Positions 16,005-25,260 are shown, numbered from the stretch's first letter. The stretch is DNA of 64,000 nt from Psychromarinibacter halotolerans (GCF_029168315.1 NZ_JARGYD010000002.1:186001-250000), one strand, 5' to 3'. Notes: generated by a model not told the origin, from the letters alone. Program-made: numbers and translations.

Positions 16005-17729
16005 TCAGGTGCTGCGCGCAAGCGCAAGCGCGGTGACGACCGCGTGCAACAGCTCGGCGCGGCCCACCGGTTTGTGAAGCACGGGACCCGCAGGCTTGAA
16101 CGGCCCGGATTCGTGCTGGCCGGTCAGGTAGATCACCGCCAGTCCCGGCGCCACCTCGCGCAGCTTTCCGGCCAGATCCGGGCCCTGCAACGCGCCCGGC
16201 AGGCGCACGTCGGATAGCAGCAGATCGAAAGGACCGTCGCTGGCATGCACCGTTTCGGCGTCCACGGCATCGCCGGCCAGTGTCACCCGATGCCCCATCA
16301 GCGCAAGCTGGCGCAGTAGGACACGCGCGACCGCCGGGTCATCCTCGACCAGCAGAACACGCAGCGCGGCACCCTCGGACGCCGGCACCGCGCCAAGGCG
16401 ATCCGGTGCCGCATTCGCCGGGTCCTCTGCCGGCAGGAACACGCGGAAGGTCGCGCCCTGCCCCGGCGCGCTGTCCACCTCGATCCGTCCGCCCGCGCCC
16501 GACACCATCGTGTGGACCATCGACAGGCCAAGCCCGGTGTTGGTGTCGGCACCGCGCGTGCTGAAGAACGGCTGGAAGAGATTGGCGCGCACGTCTTCCG
16601 TCATGCCCTCGCCGGTGTCGCTGACCGAAAGCACCACCCAACGACCGGTGTCGTCCTGTACGTCCTGCCCGGATAGCGTCAGCCGCCCGCCCGCGGTCTT
16701 CATCGCGTCCCGGGCATTCAGGACAAGGTTCATCAGAACGCTGTCGATCAACCCGCGTTCGACCCGCACCAGCGCGGTCACGTCATCCATGTGCTGAACT
16801 AGCGCGATCCGCGGCGGAAGAGCACGCCGCAGCAACGGCGTCATCTCGGCCACGATGGCGTCCAGCCGAAAAAGCTCTGTCCGGTCCTGCGGGCGGCGCG
16901 CAAACCCCAGCAGGTTGCCGGTCAGATCCCGCGCCCGCGCCGCGGCGGCCGACACCTCGTCCAACAGGGCCTGCCGCTGCGTCTGGTCCTGCGTGACGTC
17001 CAGCAGGTCGAGATTGCCAAGGATTACCGACAGGAAATTGTTGAAGTCGTGGGCGACCCCGCTGGTCAGCCGCCCCATGCTTTGCATCCGCTGCGACTCG
17101 GCATCGTCGCGGGCGGCCCGGTGGGCGCCAGAGACATCCTGCGCCACGCACATCACCCTGCTGTCCGGTCCGGGCACATCGTGGAACACCAGCCGGATCC
17201 GGCGCGTCCGTCCGTTCCTGTCGGCGCGCACCTTCAGATCGCGCGAGACACCCGCGCCCGGCCCGGGCAGACCGGCGACCGCAGCGCGCAGGCCGTCCCT
17301 TTCATCGGGGCGCAAGGCGTCCGCAAGATCCCTTGGCCGCGGCATCCGCGCCATGAATGCATCGCGCGGCATCCCGAAGACCGACGCCATCTCGACCGTG
17401 CACGCCTCGCACGTCTGCGTGTCCATGTTCCAGACCGCATAGCCCAGCCCCGACGCCTGCCCCGCCAGTTCCAACACATCGCTCGACGGGGCAGGGTCGG
17501 CGTCGGCTGAATGCGCGCGCGGCTGGCGACAGACAATGGAGAATGTCGCAAGGGCCATCAGGCCAACAAAAGACAGCACGGCGGCATGTAAATTCGGAAC
17601 CACCCAAAGAGGCGCCCACGGGGCGATGACAAGTCCCAAAAGAAGCGTGCCAATGAACATCTTTCCGGCAAGCAACGTGCGATCTGAAACAGCCGAAATA
17701 CGACACATATCGGAATCTGTACTGGACAT
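16005..17729 (-). CDS. hybrid sensor histidine kinase with receiver domain
   Basis: 574 residues. Two membrane helices (about 19-37 and 44-66) with almost no periplasmic loop, then a PAS-like region (85-200), a HisKA domain with VAHDFNN (phospho-acceptor H227), an ATPase domain with N box MNLVLNARDA (N338), G1 DTGEGM and G2 GLGLSM, and a C-terminal receiver with phospho-acceptor D507 (LLLSDVRLPG) and K553 (HKPVG). The lack of a sizeable external domain suggests an intramembrane or cytoplasmic signal. No response-regulator gene is adjacent. Start at MSSTDSDM is preferred; one 16 codons earlier is possible. Confidence 0.9.
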   Translation of the reverse strand: MSSTDSDMCRISAVSDRTLLAGKMFIGTLLLGLVIAPWAPLWVVPNLHAAVLSFVGLMALATFSIVCRQPRAHSADADPAPSSDVLELAGQASGLGYAVWNMDTQTCEACTVEMASVFGMPRDAFMARMPRPRDLADALRPDERDGLRAAVAGLPGPGAGVSRDLKVRADRNGRTRRIRLVFHDVPGPDSRVMCVAQDVSGAHRAARDDAESQRMQSMGRLTSGVAHDFNNFLSVILGNLDLLDVTQDQTQRQALLDEVSAAAARARDLTGNLLGFARRPQDRTELFRLDAIVAEMTPLLRRALPPRIALVQHMDDVTALVRVERGLIDSVLMNLVLNARDAMKTAGGRLTLSGQDVQDDTGRWVVLSVSDTGEGMTEDVRANLFQPFFSTRGADTNTGLGLSMVHTMVSGAGGRIEVDSAPGQGATFRVFLPAEDPANAAPDRLGAVPASEGAALRVLLVEDDPAVARVLLRQLALMGHRVTLAGDAVDAETVHASDGPFDLLLSDVRLPGALQGPDLAGKLREVAPGLAVIYLTGQHESGPFKPAGPVLHKPVGRAELLHAVVTALALARST

Positions 17730-17950
17730 GACGGTTTCCCCTAACCCCCAGACCCACATAATTCGCCTCGACCGCAAGCACCCATAAAGAGCGAAACATG
17801 ATAAGCACTCAAACCCTCACTAAGTGAGGAATTAATCAGGATATTTACATCTGATAGCAGTAAAGAAAAGTTATTTTGGGCCATTCACGGCGCCAGCAAG
17901 TCAATTAAACCAAGATTCTTATTAAGATATAAAATTTAACAGTGTTATCT
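17730..17950. promoter_or_regulatory. AT-rich intergenic region with palindrome
   Basis: A 221-base gap upstream of the histidine kinase and downstream of the hyuB-type gene (both minus strand), clearly more AT-rich than its surroundings between about 17785 and 17950. It holds a perfect 7-base palindrome CCTCACT-A-AGTGAGG at 17815-17829, about 85 bases before the kinase start, that could be an operator. No open frame or RNA gene could be supported. Confidence 0.45.
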
Positions 17951-19612
17951 TCAGGGCTGTCTATTCAAATAATATCCTTGGACACTGTCTTCCCGTTTCA
18001 GGTCCGGGTCCCGTTCAGCCGGATCGCCGTACCCGCCCCCGCCCGGCGTCCGGACGTGAACCCTGTCGCCTGCTGTCAGCGGAATGTCCTGTTCTTTCGA
18101 CAGATGCTCGGGCACATGCGCCGCGCCGTCACGCCAGACCGTCACCGCGTTCGGCGCGCCGTCCTCGCCGCCCAGCGCGCCCTGCGGACCGAACCGGCCG
18201 TGGTCCATCACGAAACTCGCCCGGGCCTCGCCCCGCCGCAGTTCGACCATGTAGTCCAGCCCAAAGCCGCCCCGATGTTTTCCGGCGCCGCCCGAACCCT
18301 CGTGCAGTCGATAGTGGTGGTAAAGGACCGGAAAGGCCTGCTCCATGATCTCGACTGGCGGCGCCTTCGAGATGCCGATGGTCGAACAGCCGTTCGACAG
18401 GCCGTCACCGTCCGCGCTGCCGCCATAGCCGCCGCCCGATAGCTGGTACATCACATAGCTGCGGCCGCGTTCGGGATCGAACCCGCCCAGCGCGAAGTTG
18501 CCAGAGGTGCCGGCGGGCGCCGCCGTCACCCGGTCGGGCAGCGCCTGCACCAGCGCGGCAAACACCGCCTCGGCGATGCGCTGGCTGACCTCGGCGGCGC
18601 AGCCCGACACCGGGCGCGGGTACTGCGCATCCAGAAACGTGCCCTCGATCCCGGTGACGTCCAGCGGCTCGAACGCGCCCGCGCTGATCGGCACCTCGGG
18701 GAAGATGTGGCGCACGGCAAGGTAGACCGACGACAGCGTCGTCGCCCGGACCGAGTTCATCGGACCAAGGCAGGGCGCGCTGGAGCCGGTGAAATCGAAC
18801 ACCAGCCCGTCGTCCCGGCGCGTCACGGCCAGCCGGATCGCAAGCGGCTCGTTCACCACGCCGTCGCTGTCGATCCATGCGGTCGCCTTGTAACACCCGT
18901 CGGGAATGCCCGCGATGAAAGTCCGCATCTGCTGCGCCGCGCGACGGCGCAGTTCGGCGATGGCCTCGGTCACGGTGTCGTCGCCGTAGCGGTCCATCAG
19001 CGCGTTCATCCGGTCCTCTCCGACCTCCAGCGCGGCGGCCTGTGCCTTGACGTCGCCGATCCGCTGGTCGGCCACGCGGATGTTCGAACAGATGATCTGA
19101 TAGATCTCGCGGTCCATCGTGCCGCGCTTGAACAGCTTCACCGGCGGCAGGCGCAGCCCCTCTTGTTCCACCGCCGTCGCGCTGGCGGAAAAACCGCCGG
19201 GCACGGCGCCGCCGGTGTCGGGCCAATGGCCGGTGTTGGACAGCCAGCAATACAGTTCGCCGTGTCGATAGAACGGGCGGGCGAAACGCACATCCATGAG
19301 GTGGGTGCCGCCAAGGTAGGGATCGTTGACGATATACACGTCGCCCGGCTCTGGCGGCGCGGTCTCTCCGCTGGCGATGCGTTCGGTCAGGACGCGGGTG
19401 GAATACTGCATCGTGCCGACGAACACCGGCAGCCCGCCCGCACCCTGCGCGATCAGCGCGCCGTCTTCGGCGGCATAGATGCCATCCGAGCGGTCGTTCG
19501 CCTCTGCGATAACCGGAGAGAAAGCGGCGCGCGAGAAGGACAGATCCATCTCGTCGCAGACTTGCTGCAGGCCCGCCTGAATGACGGACAGGGTGATGGG
19601 GTCGAGGGTCAT
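17951..19612 (-). CDS. hydantoinase B/oxoprolinase family protein (HyuB type)
   Basis: 553 residues. N-terminal TLDPITLSVIQAGLQQVCDEM, the VNDPYLGGTHLMDV block and the glycine-rich tail (YQLSGGGYGGS ... RVHTPGGGGYGD-like) are typical of the B subunit of ATP-dependent N-methylhydantoinase, 5-oxoprolinase and acetophenone carboxylase relatives. It should act with the HyuA-type subunit, whose stop overlaps its ATG (ATGA). The longest frame runs far upstream inside hyuA but the true start is clearly at this overlap. Reaction: ATP-driven opening of a cyclic amide or hydantoin; exact substrate unknown. Confidence 0.9.
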   Translation of the reverse strand: MTLDPITLSVIQAGLQQVCDEMDLSFSRAAFSPVIAEANDRSDGIYAAEDGALIAQGAGGLPVFVGTMQYSTRVLTERIASGETAPPEPGDVYIVNDPYLGGTHLMDVRFARPFYRHGELYCWLSNTGHWPDTGGAVPGGFSASATAVEQEGLRLPPVKLFKRGTMDREIYQIICSNIRVADQRIGDVKAQAAALEVGEDRMNALMDRYGDDTVTEAIAELRRRAAQQMRTFIAGIPDGCYKATAWIDSDGVVNEPLAIRLAVTRRDDGLVFDFTGSSAPCLGPMNSVRATTLSSVYLAVRHIFPEVPISAGAFEPLDVTGIEGTFLDAQYPRPVSGCAAEVSQRIAEAVFAALVQALPDRVTAAPAGTSGNFALGGFDPERGRSYVMYQLSGGGYGGSADGDGLSNGCSTIGISKAPPVEIMEQAFPVLYHHYRLHEGSGGAGKHRGGFGLDYMVELRRGEARASFVMDHGRFGPQGALGGEDGAPNAVTVWRDGAAHVPEHLSKEQDIPLTAGDRVHVRTPGGGGYGDPAERDPDLKREDSVQGYYLNRQP

Positions 19613-21657
19613 TCTGCCACCTCCACCAGCAAGTTCCCTTGCGCATCGCCACGCGCCACGTCGCCGGGTTCCAGCAGCACGGTCGTGTCCATCTGCTCGA
19701 CCACCGCCGGCCCTTCGATCACCGCGTTCAGCGGCAGCCACTCGCGGCGATAAACCGGCGTGTCGAACACCGCGTCGCCAAACCGCACGGGCCGCTCGCC
19801 GGTCTGCGCCTCGGCGACAGCCCCCTTCCGCCCCGTGGGATCGATCAGCGTCGACAGGTCGATCGGCAGCCGTTCTCCGATCACCGAGGTGTTCACGTTC
19901 ACCACGCTTGCGCGGATTTCGGACAACTGCACGCGGAAGCGGTCGAAATAGACCCGCTCGAACGCCTCTTGCAGCGCCGCGCGCGAAATGGCCGGGTCCG
20001 GCACCGGAACGCGGATCAGGTGGGTCTGGCCAATGAACTGCATGTCCACCGAATGCACCCGCCGCACGCACGCCAGCCGCACCCGTTCCGCCGCGATCAG
20101 CGCCTCGCCCTCGGCGGCCTGTTCGTCGAAGGCGGCGCGCAGCGTGTCCATGTCCAGCGTGTCCAGCGGGCGCCCCAGCGTGCGGACGTAGTCGTGCCGC
20201 AGGTCCGCAACCACGCAGCCGATGGCGTTGGTGATGCCCGGACGGGGCGGCACCAGCACGCGTGGAATGCCCAGTTCCTTTGCCAAAGCGCAGGCATGCA
20301 GCGGCCCCGCGCCCCCGAAGGCGAACAACGCGAAGTCGCGCGGATCGGCGCCCAGCGACACGGACACCATCCGAATGGCCCCCGCCATCCGCGCGTTGGC
20401 CACGCGGATCACCGCCTCGGCCGCTTGCCCGGCGTCCAGCCCCAGCGGCGCGCCCAGCGCCGCGAAGGCATCCCGCACCGTGTCCAGCGACACGCCGCCC
20501 TCGACCGCCAGCCGCGCCGGGTCCAACCGGCCGAGCAGCAAGTTCGCGTCCGAGATCGTCGGTTGCGAACCGCCCCGGCCATAGCAGATCGGCCCCGGCA
20601 CAGAGCCCGCGCTTTCGGGCCCCACCTGCAACAGCCCCGCCGCATCCACCCGCGCGATGGACCCGCCCCCCGCACCCACGGTGCGCACGTCGACCATCGG
20701 AACGTGGATCGGCATCGCGTACTCGATCTCGGTCTCGTTCGAGACCTGCGGCTCTGCCCCCCGGATCAGCGCCACGTCGGTCGAGGTTCCGCCCATGTCG
20801 TAGGTGATCAGCTCTCCGATGCCCGCCGCGCGGCCCGTGTAGGCCGCCGCCATCACGCCCGAGGCCGGGCCGGACATCACCGTCTTCGCCGCCTCGTCCG
20901 CGACCCGCCGCGACGACACCATGCCGCCGTTGCCGTTCATCACCAGCAACTCGCTGCCATACCCCCCCTCGGCCAGCGCGTCTTCGAGCCGCCGGATATA
21001 GCGCGCCAGCAATGGCTGGACCGAGGCATTGACCGCCGCCGTCACGCCCCGCTCGAATTCGCGGCTTTCCGACAGCAGCGCGTGGCCCAGCGTGATGTGA
21101 TCGTTCGGCCAGACCCCGCGCAGGATCTCGCCGCAGGCCAGTTCGTGCGCGGGGTTGGCATAGGAGTGCAGAAAATGGACGACGACGGATTCGCAGCCCG
21201 CGTCCAGCAGCGCCTTCGCGGCGTCGCGCACCGCGTCGCCGTCCAGCGGGATCAGGACCTGCCCGGCAGCGTCCATCCGCTCGGGCACTTCCAGGCGCAG
21301 GTTGCGCGGGATGATCGGGCGGAAGCTACCCTTCATGCCATAGGGCTGCGGGCGGGTGCGGCGTCCCATTTCCAGCACATCGCGGAAGCCCCGCGTTGTA
21401 ATCAGCCCGGTGCGCGACAGCTTGCGTTCCAGCACCGCGTTCGTCGTCGTGGTGGTGCCGTGGACGATCAGGTCCAGCGCGGCAAGGTCGGTCTCTGCCG
21501 CGCTCAACGCGTTGAGCACCCCGAACGCTTGATTGTCGAGGGTCGAGGCAACCTTGGCCAGCCGCACCTCTCCGGTTTGCTGGTCCAGACGCACAAGATC
21601 GGTGAACGTGCCGCCCACGTCGACACCCGCCACCTGCCCGGTTCCCTCACTGTGCAT
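19609..21657 (-). CDS. hydantoinase A/oxoprolinase family protein (HyuA type)
   Basis: 682 residues with the actin-like ATPase signature AGVDVGGTFTDLV near the N-terminus, HGTTTTTNAVLERK, the DMGGTSTDVALI phosphate-binding repeat, and the ALFAFGGAGPLHACALA segment of this family. Couples ATP cleavage to hydrolysis or carboxylation of a cyclic amide or ketone with the HyuB partner. Start placed at MHSEGTG; a GTG nine codons earlier is an alternative and neither has a decisive ribosome site. The pair is divergent in purpose-rich surroundings: a carbamoylase at 10238 and an N-heterocycle operon starting at 23950. Confidence 0.9.
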   Translation of the reverse strand: MHSEGTGQVAGVDVGGTFTDLVRLDQQTGEVRLAKVASTLDNQAFGVLNALSAAETDLAALDLIVHGTTTTTNAVLERKLSRTGLITTRGFRDVLEMGRRTRPQPYGMKGSFRPIIPRNLRLEVPERMDAAGQVLIPLDGDAVRDAAKALLDAGCESVVVHFLHSYANPAHELACGEILRGVWPNDHITLGHALLSESREFERGVTAAVNASVQPLLARYIRRLEDALAEGGYGSELLVMNGNGGMVSSRRVADEAAKTVMSGPASGVMAAAYTGRAAGIGELITYDMGGTSTDVALIRGAEPQVSNETEIEYAMPIHVPMVDVRTVGAGGGSIARVDAAGLLQVGPESAGSVPGPICYGRGGSQPTISDANLLLGRLDPARLAVEGGVSLDTVRDAFAALGAPLGLDAGQAAEAVIRVANARMAGAIRMVSVSLGADPRDFALFAFGGAGPLHACALAKELGIPRVLVPPRPGITNAIGCVVADLRHDYVRTLGRPLDTLDMDTLRAAFDEQAAEGEALIAAERVRLACVRRVHSVDMQFIGQTHLIRVPVPDPAISRAALQEAFERVYFDRFRVQLSEIRASVVNVNTSVIGERLPIDLSTLIDPTGRKGAVAEAQTGERPVRFGDAVFDTPVYRREWLPLNAVIEGPAVVEQMDTTVLLEPGDVARGDAQGNLLVEVAE

Positions 21658-21711
21658 GCTGCCCGCCCGTTCCACCTTTTGCACCAGTGAACGACCGCGC
21701 CATGCCGGGTG

Positions 21712-22473
21712 TCAATCCGCCGTCAGCGTCACACTGGCCGACACCGGCCCGTCGGCGGTTGCATAGGCGCGGTGATCGTTGGTGTTCAGCGCCACGCGCA
21801 AGCTATGCGTTCCGGGCGGCAGGATGCCGATCCGGTATTCACCACCGAACACGCGGCCCAGCTTCAGCCCGTTCAGGTACATGTGCGCATGCCCCGCGCC
21901 CGGAACGTGGGCGGCGTCCACCGCATCCGGGTCGAAAGTGAAATCTGTCGTCGCGATGCGGATCAGCCAGCCGCTGTCGAAGGCCTCTGCCTCCAGCGTG
22001 ATGGTTGGCGCGGTCTCGTCCTCGGGGACCACGTAGCTTTCATCATGCGACATCGAGGCGGCGCTATCGATCCGCGCCCGCGTCGCCACCGAACCCGCGA
22101 CTTCGAAGTCCAGCGTGACCGGCACAAGGCGCCCGTCTTCGGCATCGTCCAACCCTGTCAGCATGGCATGCGCCCCGTCCATCGACAGCGACGGTTTCGC
22201 CCCCGCCGGAATGGCCAGCACCTCGGCGCCGCCAGCGTTCATGAACGGCAGGCGACCCGCCTCGGTCGACACGCCAAGAAGACGGTCCGGCCCGCCGGGG
22301 TTGTCGATGGCAAGCGTCAGGGCAAGACCGTCGCCCATCGGAACCAGAACCGCGTCGGTGACGGTGACCGGCGGCGCGGTCCGGAACAGGCCCGACAGCA
22401 CAAGGACTCCCCCCGCCATCACGAGGATCAGGAAAGCTCCGAGCAAGGCGAGGGGTTTCAACGGGCGCACCAC
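21712..22473 (-). CDS. membrane-anchored protein with degenerate PCuAC (copper chaperone) domain and His-rich C-terminal domain
   Basis: 253 residues. Residues 7-30 form an uncleaved signal or anchor. The first domain (about 36-135) follows the PCuAC pattern: NPGGPDRLLGV, SMDGAHAMLTGL and VPVTLDFEVAG. The first histidine and the methionine ligands of a full PCuAC site are missing, so copper binding there is doubtful. The second domain carries clustered histidines (GAGHAHMY, PGTHSLR, NTNDHRAY) that could bind metal. The start is GTG with a stop codon two codons upstream; no clear ribosome site. Its 5' end is 17 bases from the divergent membrane-protein gene, suggesting joint regulation. Confidence 0.65.
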   Translation of the reverse strand: MVRPLKPLALLGAFLILVMAGGVLVLSGLFRTAPPVTVTDAVLVPMGDGLALTLAIDNPGGPDRLLGVSTEAGRLPFMNAGGAEVLAIPAGAKPSLSMDGAHAMLTGLDDAEDGRLVPVTLDFEVAGSVATRARIDSAASMSHDESYVVPEDETAPTITLEAEAFDSGWLIRIATTDFTFDPDAVDAAHVPGAGHAHMYLNGLKLGRVFGGEYRIGILPPGTHSLRVALNTNDHRAYATADGPVSASVTLTAD

Positions 22474-22490
22474 CGGCTAAAGATCATCGC

Positions 22491-23870
22491 ATGAAGCCTA
22501 AACGTCTGTCGCCGCTGTACAAGGCCCTGCCGCTGCTGTTGCCCGCGCAGGCGGATGCGCACGCATCGGAACAGGGGCTGGTGCTGCTTTTACCGACAGA
22601 TGTCTACACCGGCGCCGGGGTTGCGGCGGTTGCGGCCACCGTCGTGCTGCTGGCCTTTGCCCCGGCGGGGCTGATGACACGGCTGTTCGCGACGGTCCGG
22701 CTGTGGCGGGCGCGGCCCGGACTGTTGCCCGTGCTTACCAGTTGCCTGTCGTTCCTGTTCCTGCTGGTCGTCGTGACCGCAGGTTTCCTTGGCCCGCGCG
22801 ATCCGCTGGCGAATCCGCTGCCCCTGACGGTCTGGACGATCTTCTGGATCGGGATGGTCACGGTGCAGGGGCTGCTGGGTGACGTCTGGCGCTGGGTGAA
22901 CCCGTGGTCGGGCCCGCTGGCGGTGCTGCACCGCGCGTTCGGGGCGTGGCCCGTCTATCGGGTGCGCGGGGCGTGGCCCGGCGCCCTGACTTTCCTTGCC
23001 TTCATGGGCTTTCTGCTGGCCGATCCCGCCCCGTCCGACCCCGACCGGCTGGCCGCGCTGGTGTCGGTCTACTGGCTGGCCACCTTCGTGGCGTCCTGTA
23101 TCTTCGGTCCGCGCTGGCTGCGGCGGGGCGAGGGGCTGACGCTGTCGCTGACCGCCTTCGCCCGGCTGGGCATGTTCGGGCGGCGCGGCGGCCGCATGCG
23201 GGCGGGGCTTCCCGGCTGGCAGATCGCAACGCGCGGGGCCGGGCCGGGGCTGGCCTTGATCTCGGTGCTGCTGCTTGGGTGCGGCAGCTTCGATGGCGTG
23301 AACGAGACGTTCTGGTGGTTGACGCGGCTGGGCCTGAACCCGCTCGAGTTTCCGGGCCGTTCCTTCATCGTGGTGCAAAACCTGCTGGGGCTTGTGCTGG
23401 CCAACCTGCTGCTTGTCGCCGTTCTTGCCCTGACGCTGTGGCCCGGTCTTCGTCTGGCGCGCAGCGACATGAGCCTGATGCGGGCCTTCGCGCTGTTCGC
23501 GCCCTCGATGCTGCCCATCGCGTTGGGGTATCACGTTGCGCATTATCTCACGAGCTTCATGGTCGACGGGCAATACGCGCTGGTCGCGCTTAGCGATCCG
23601 TTCCTGACCGGGGCCGATCTGCTGGGGCTGGGGCAGTTCTATGTCTCGACCGGGTTCTTCAACACGACCGACACCGTTCGCAGGATCTTTCTGACGCAGG
23701 CCGGGGCGGTGGTCGCCGGTCATGTCCTTGCGGTTCTTGTCGCCCACGCCATCGCGATCCGCGCCTTCGGATCCCACCGCCGCGCCGCGCTTAGTCAGGC
23801 GCCTTTGGCGGCGTTCATGATTGCCTACACTTTGTTCGGTCTCTGGCTGTTGTCGTCACCACGCTTCTAA
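22491..23870 (+). CDS. polytopic inner-membrane protein of unknown function
   Basis: 459 residues with about ten membrane helices. A signal peptide seems to end at AQADA, leaving a mature N-terminus HASEQGLVLLLPTDVY; such an N-terminal histidine can take part in copper binding in other families, but that is inference. Later features include a WRWVNPWSGP motif and GYHVAHYLTSF near the C-terminus, with conserved-looking histidines in a helix. It may be distantly related to membrane proteins annotated as fenitrothion hydrolase; I am not certain. Divergently paired with the PCuAC-domain gene, so copper or respiratory-enzyme biogenesis is a reasonable guess. Confidence 0.7.
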   Translation: MKPKRLSPLYKALPLLLPAQADAHASEQGLVLLLPTDVYTGAGVAAVAATVVLLAFAPAGLMTRLFATVRLWRARPGLLPVLTSCLSFLFLLVVVTAGFLGPRDPLANPLPLTVWTIFWIGMVTVQGLLGDVWRWVNPWSGPLAVLHRAFGAWPVYRVRGAWPGALTFLAFMGFLLADPAPSDPDRLAALVSVYWLATFVASCIFGPRWLRRGEGLTLSLTAFARLGMFGRRGGRMRAGLPGWQIATRGAGPGLALISVLLLGCGSFDGVNETFWWLTRLGLNPLEFPGRSFIVVQNLLGLVLANLLLVAVLALTLWPGLRLARSDMSLMRAFALFAPSMLPIALGYHVAHYLTSFMVDGQYALVALSDPFLTGADLLGLGQFYVSTGFFNTTDTVRRIFLTQAGAVVAGHVLAVLVAHAIAIRAFGSHRRAALSQAPLAAFMIAYTLFGLWLLSSPRF

Positions 23871-23949
23871 TCGGCGGGATTTTCGTGGACATATACAAGA
23901 GTTGCCCCGCACCATTGCCGGGCAACGGATCCAAACCGGGGGGTTTCCG

Positions 23950-25230
23950 ATGACCGACACGACATCCACCACACGACGGGGCGCGCTGAAGACGCTGGCC
24001 GCAGGCGGGGCCGCCGCCGCGTCGCTTCCGCTCTGGGCGCGCTACACCCACGCACAAACGGCAGAACCGATCAAGATCGGCTTTCAGGTGCACAGCACCG
24101 GCATCGGCGCCGCGTATGGCCGCTGGTACGACCGCACGACCACCGCAGCCGCCGCGCTGATCAACGAGGCCGGCGGCATCAACGGCCGGCCCATCGAGAT
24201 CATCGCCGAGGACGATGGCACCGACCCGCGCCGTGGCGCCGAGGTCATTGAACGGTTCGCCAACCAGCACGGCTGCGACATCGCCTTCGGCACCCTGTTC
24301 AGCCACGTCGTCATGGGCTCTGCCCCGCGCGCTGGTGAACTGAAGCTGCCGTATTTCGTCGTCTCGGAAGGTCACCACGTCGCGTCGGGCGCGCTGAACC
24401 GCTGGACGCTGCAGCCGGGCATCACCGACGTCAAAAGCCAGGTTTCGGCGGTGGCACCCTTTATCGCCAATTCGATCGGCAAGAAGGTGACGATCATCTA
24501 CCCCGATTATGCCTTCGGCCACGATCACCGCGACAACCTTCCGCCCGCGATCGAGGCTGCCGGGGGCGAGATCGTCGGCATGGTGCCGATCCCGCCCACC
24601 GAAACCTCGTTCACCCGCTACTTCCCGCAGATCCCGCGCGAGACCGAGGTCGTGTATCACGTCATGATCGGCCCCGCCGTCCTGACCTTCGTGCGGGAAA
24701 TGGGCGAATTCTTCGGCCCGTCCGCGCCCGCCATCTTCGGCTTCATCGACTCGCTCGAGGCGATCGACCTGTCGTCTCCGGGGCTGGAATTCCTGGACGG
24801 CACCTATTTCTGGGAAGGCAACCCGCGCTACTCGCAGGGCAACAACGAGTACGACACGTTCTACCGCGAAAAGGTGGGCGTGGATGCCAACGGGGCATCG
24901 GTGTCCGACCCGTCCGACGTGTCCACCTACGCCCACATGTTCGGCTGCTGGGAAACGCTGCACGTCATCAAGGCCGGGATGGAGGCCGCGAGCTACGCCG
25001 GACCCGACGACCGGCAGGCGCTGGTCGAGGCGGTCGAGGCGATGACCGACATGCCGCAGTCGAACGCCCACCCGCAGGGCGACAAGGTGTTCAACGGCAA
25101 GACACACCAGGTGTTCGGCCACCAGTACATCAGCCAAGTCGGGGACGGCCGTCTGAACGTGGTGGCAGAAACCTCGATCGAGGACGGGATGTACCCGGAC
25201 GAGGTCGACTACACCACGATGTCCTTCTGA
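23950..25230 (+). CDS. branched-chain-type ABC transporter substrate-binding protein with Tat signal
   Basis: 426 residues. The N-terminus TTRRGALKTLAAGG carries a twin-arginine export signal ending near HAQTAEP. The mature part is a type 1 binding protein: PIKIGFQVHSTGIGAAYGR, INEAGGINGRPIEIIAEDDGT-type region and VTIIYPDYAFGHDH. It delivers its ligand to the permeases encoded next. First gene of the plus-strand block that continues into a molybdenum hydroxylase and a 6-hydroxynicotinate-reductase-like gene, so an N-heterocyclic or ureido compound is the likely ligand. Tat export of such a protein is less common than Sec. Start set at MTDTTS beside GGGGGGTTTCCG. Confidence 0.92.
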   Translation: MTDTTSTTRRGALKTLAAGGAAAASLPLWARYTHAQTAEPIKIGFQVHSTGIGAAYGRWYDRTTTAAAALINEAGGINGRPIEIIAEDDGTDPRRGAEVIERFANQHGCDIAFGTLFSHVVMGSAPRAGELKLPYFVVSEGHHVASGALNRWTLQPGITDVKSQVSAVAPFIANSIGKKVTIIYPDYAFGHDHRDNLPPAIEAAGGEIVGMVPIPPTETSFTRYFPQIPRETEVVYHVMIGPAVLTFVREMGEFFGPSAPAIFGFIDSLEAIDLSSPGLEFLDGTYFWEGNPRYSQGNNEYDTFYREKVGVDANGASVSDPSDVSTYAHMFGCWETLHVIKAGMEAASYAGPDDRQALVEAVEAMTDMPQSNAHPQGDKVFNGKTHQVFGHQYISQVGDGRLNVVAETSIEDGMYPDEVDYTTMSF

Positions 25231-25237
25231 TGCGCGC

Positions 25238-25260
25238 CGCGGCCCCGTACTGGGGCCGCG
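25238..25260 (+). other. stem-loop after binding-protein gene
   Basis: CGCGGCCCC-GTACT-GGGGCCGCG, a 9-base-pair perfect stem eight bases after the stop, without a T run. Followed by a 190-base gap before the permease gene. Most likely a processing or stabilising hairpin that raises binding-protein expression; a partial terminator is possible. Confidence 0.65.

Noticed and set aside
19613..20071. N-terminal extension of the hyuB-type gene into hyuA
   Set aside because: The extension is encoded out of frame over hyuA and has no homology-like features; the ATGA overlap at 19609-19612 gives the natural start.
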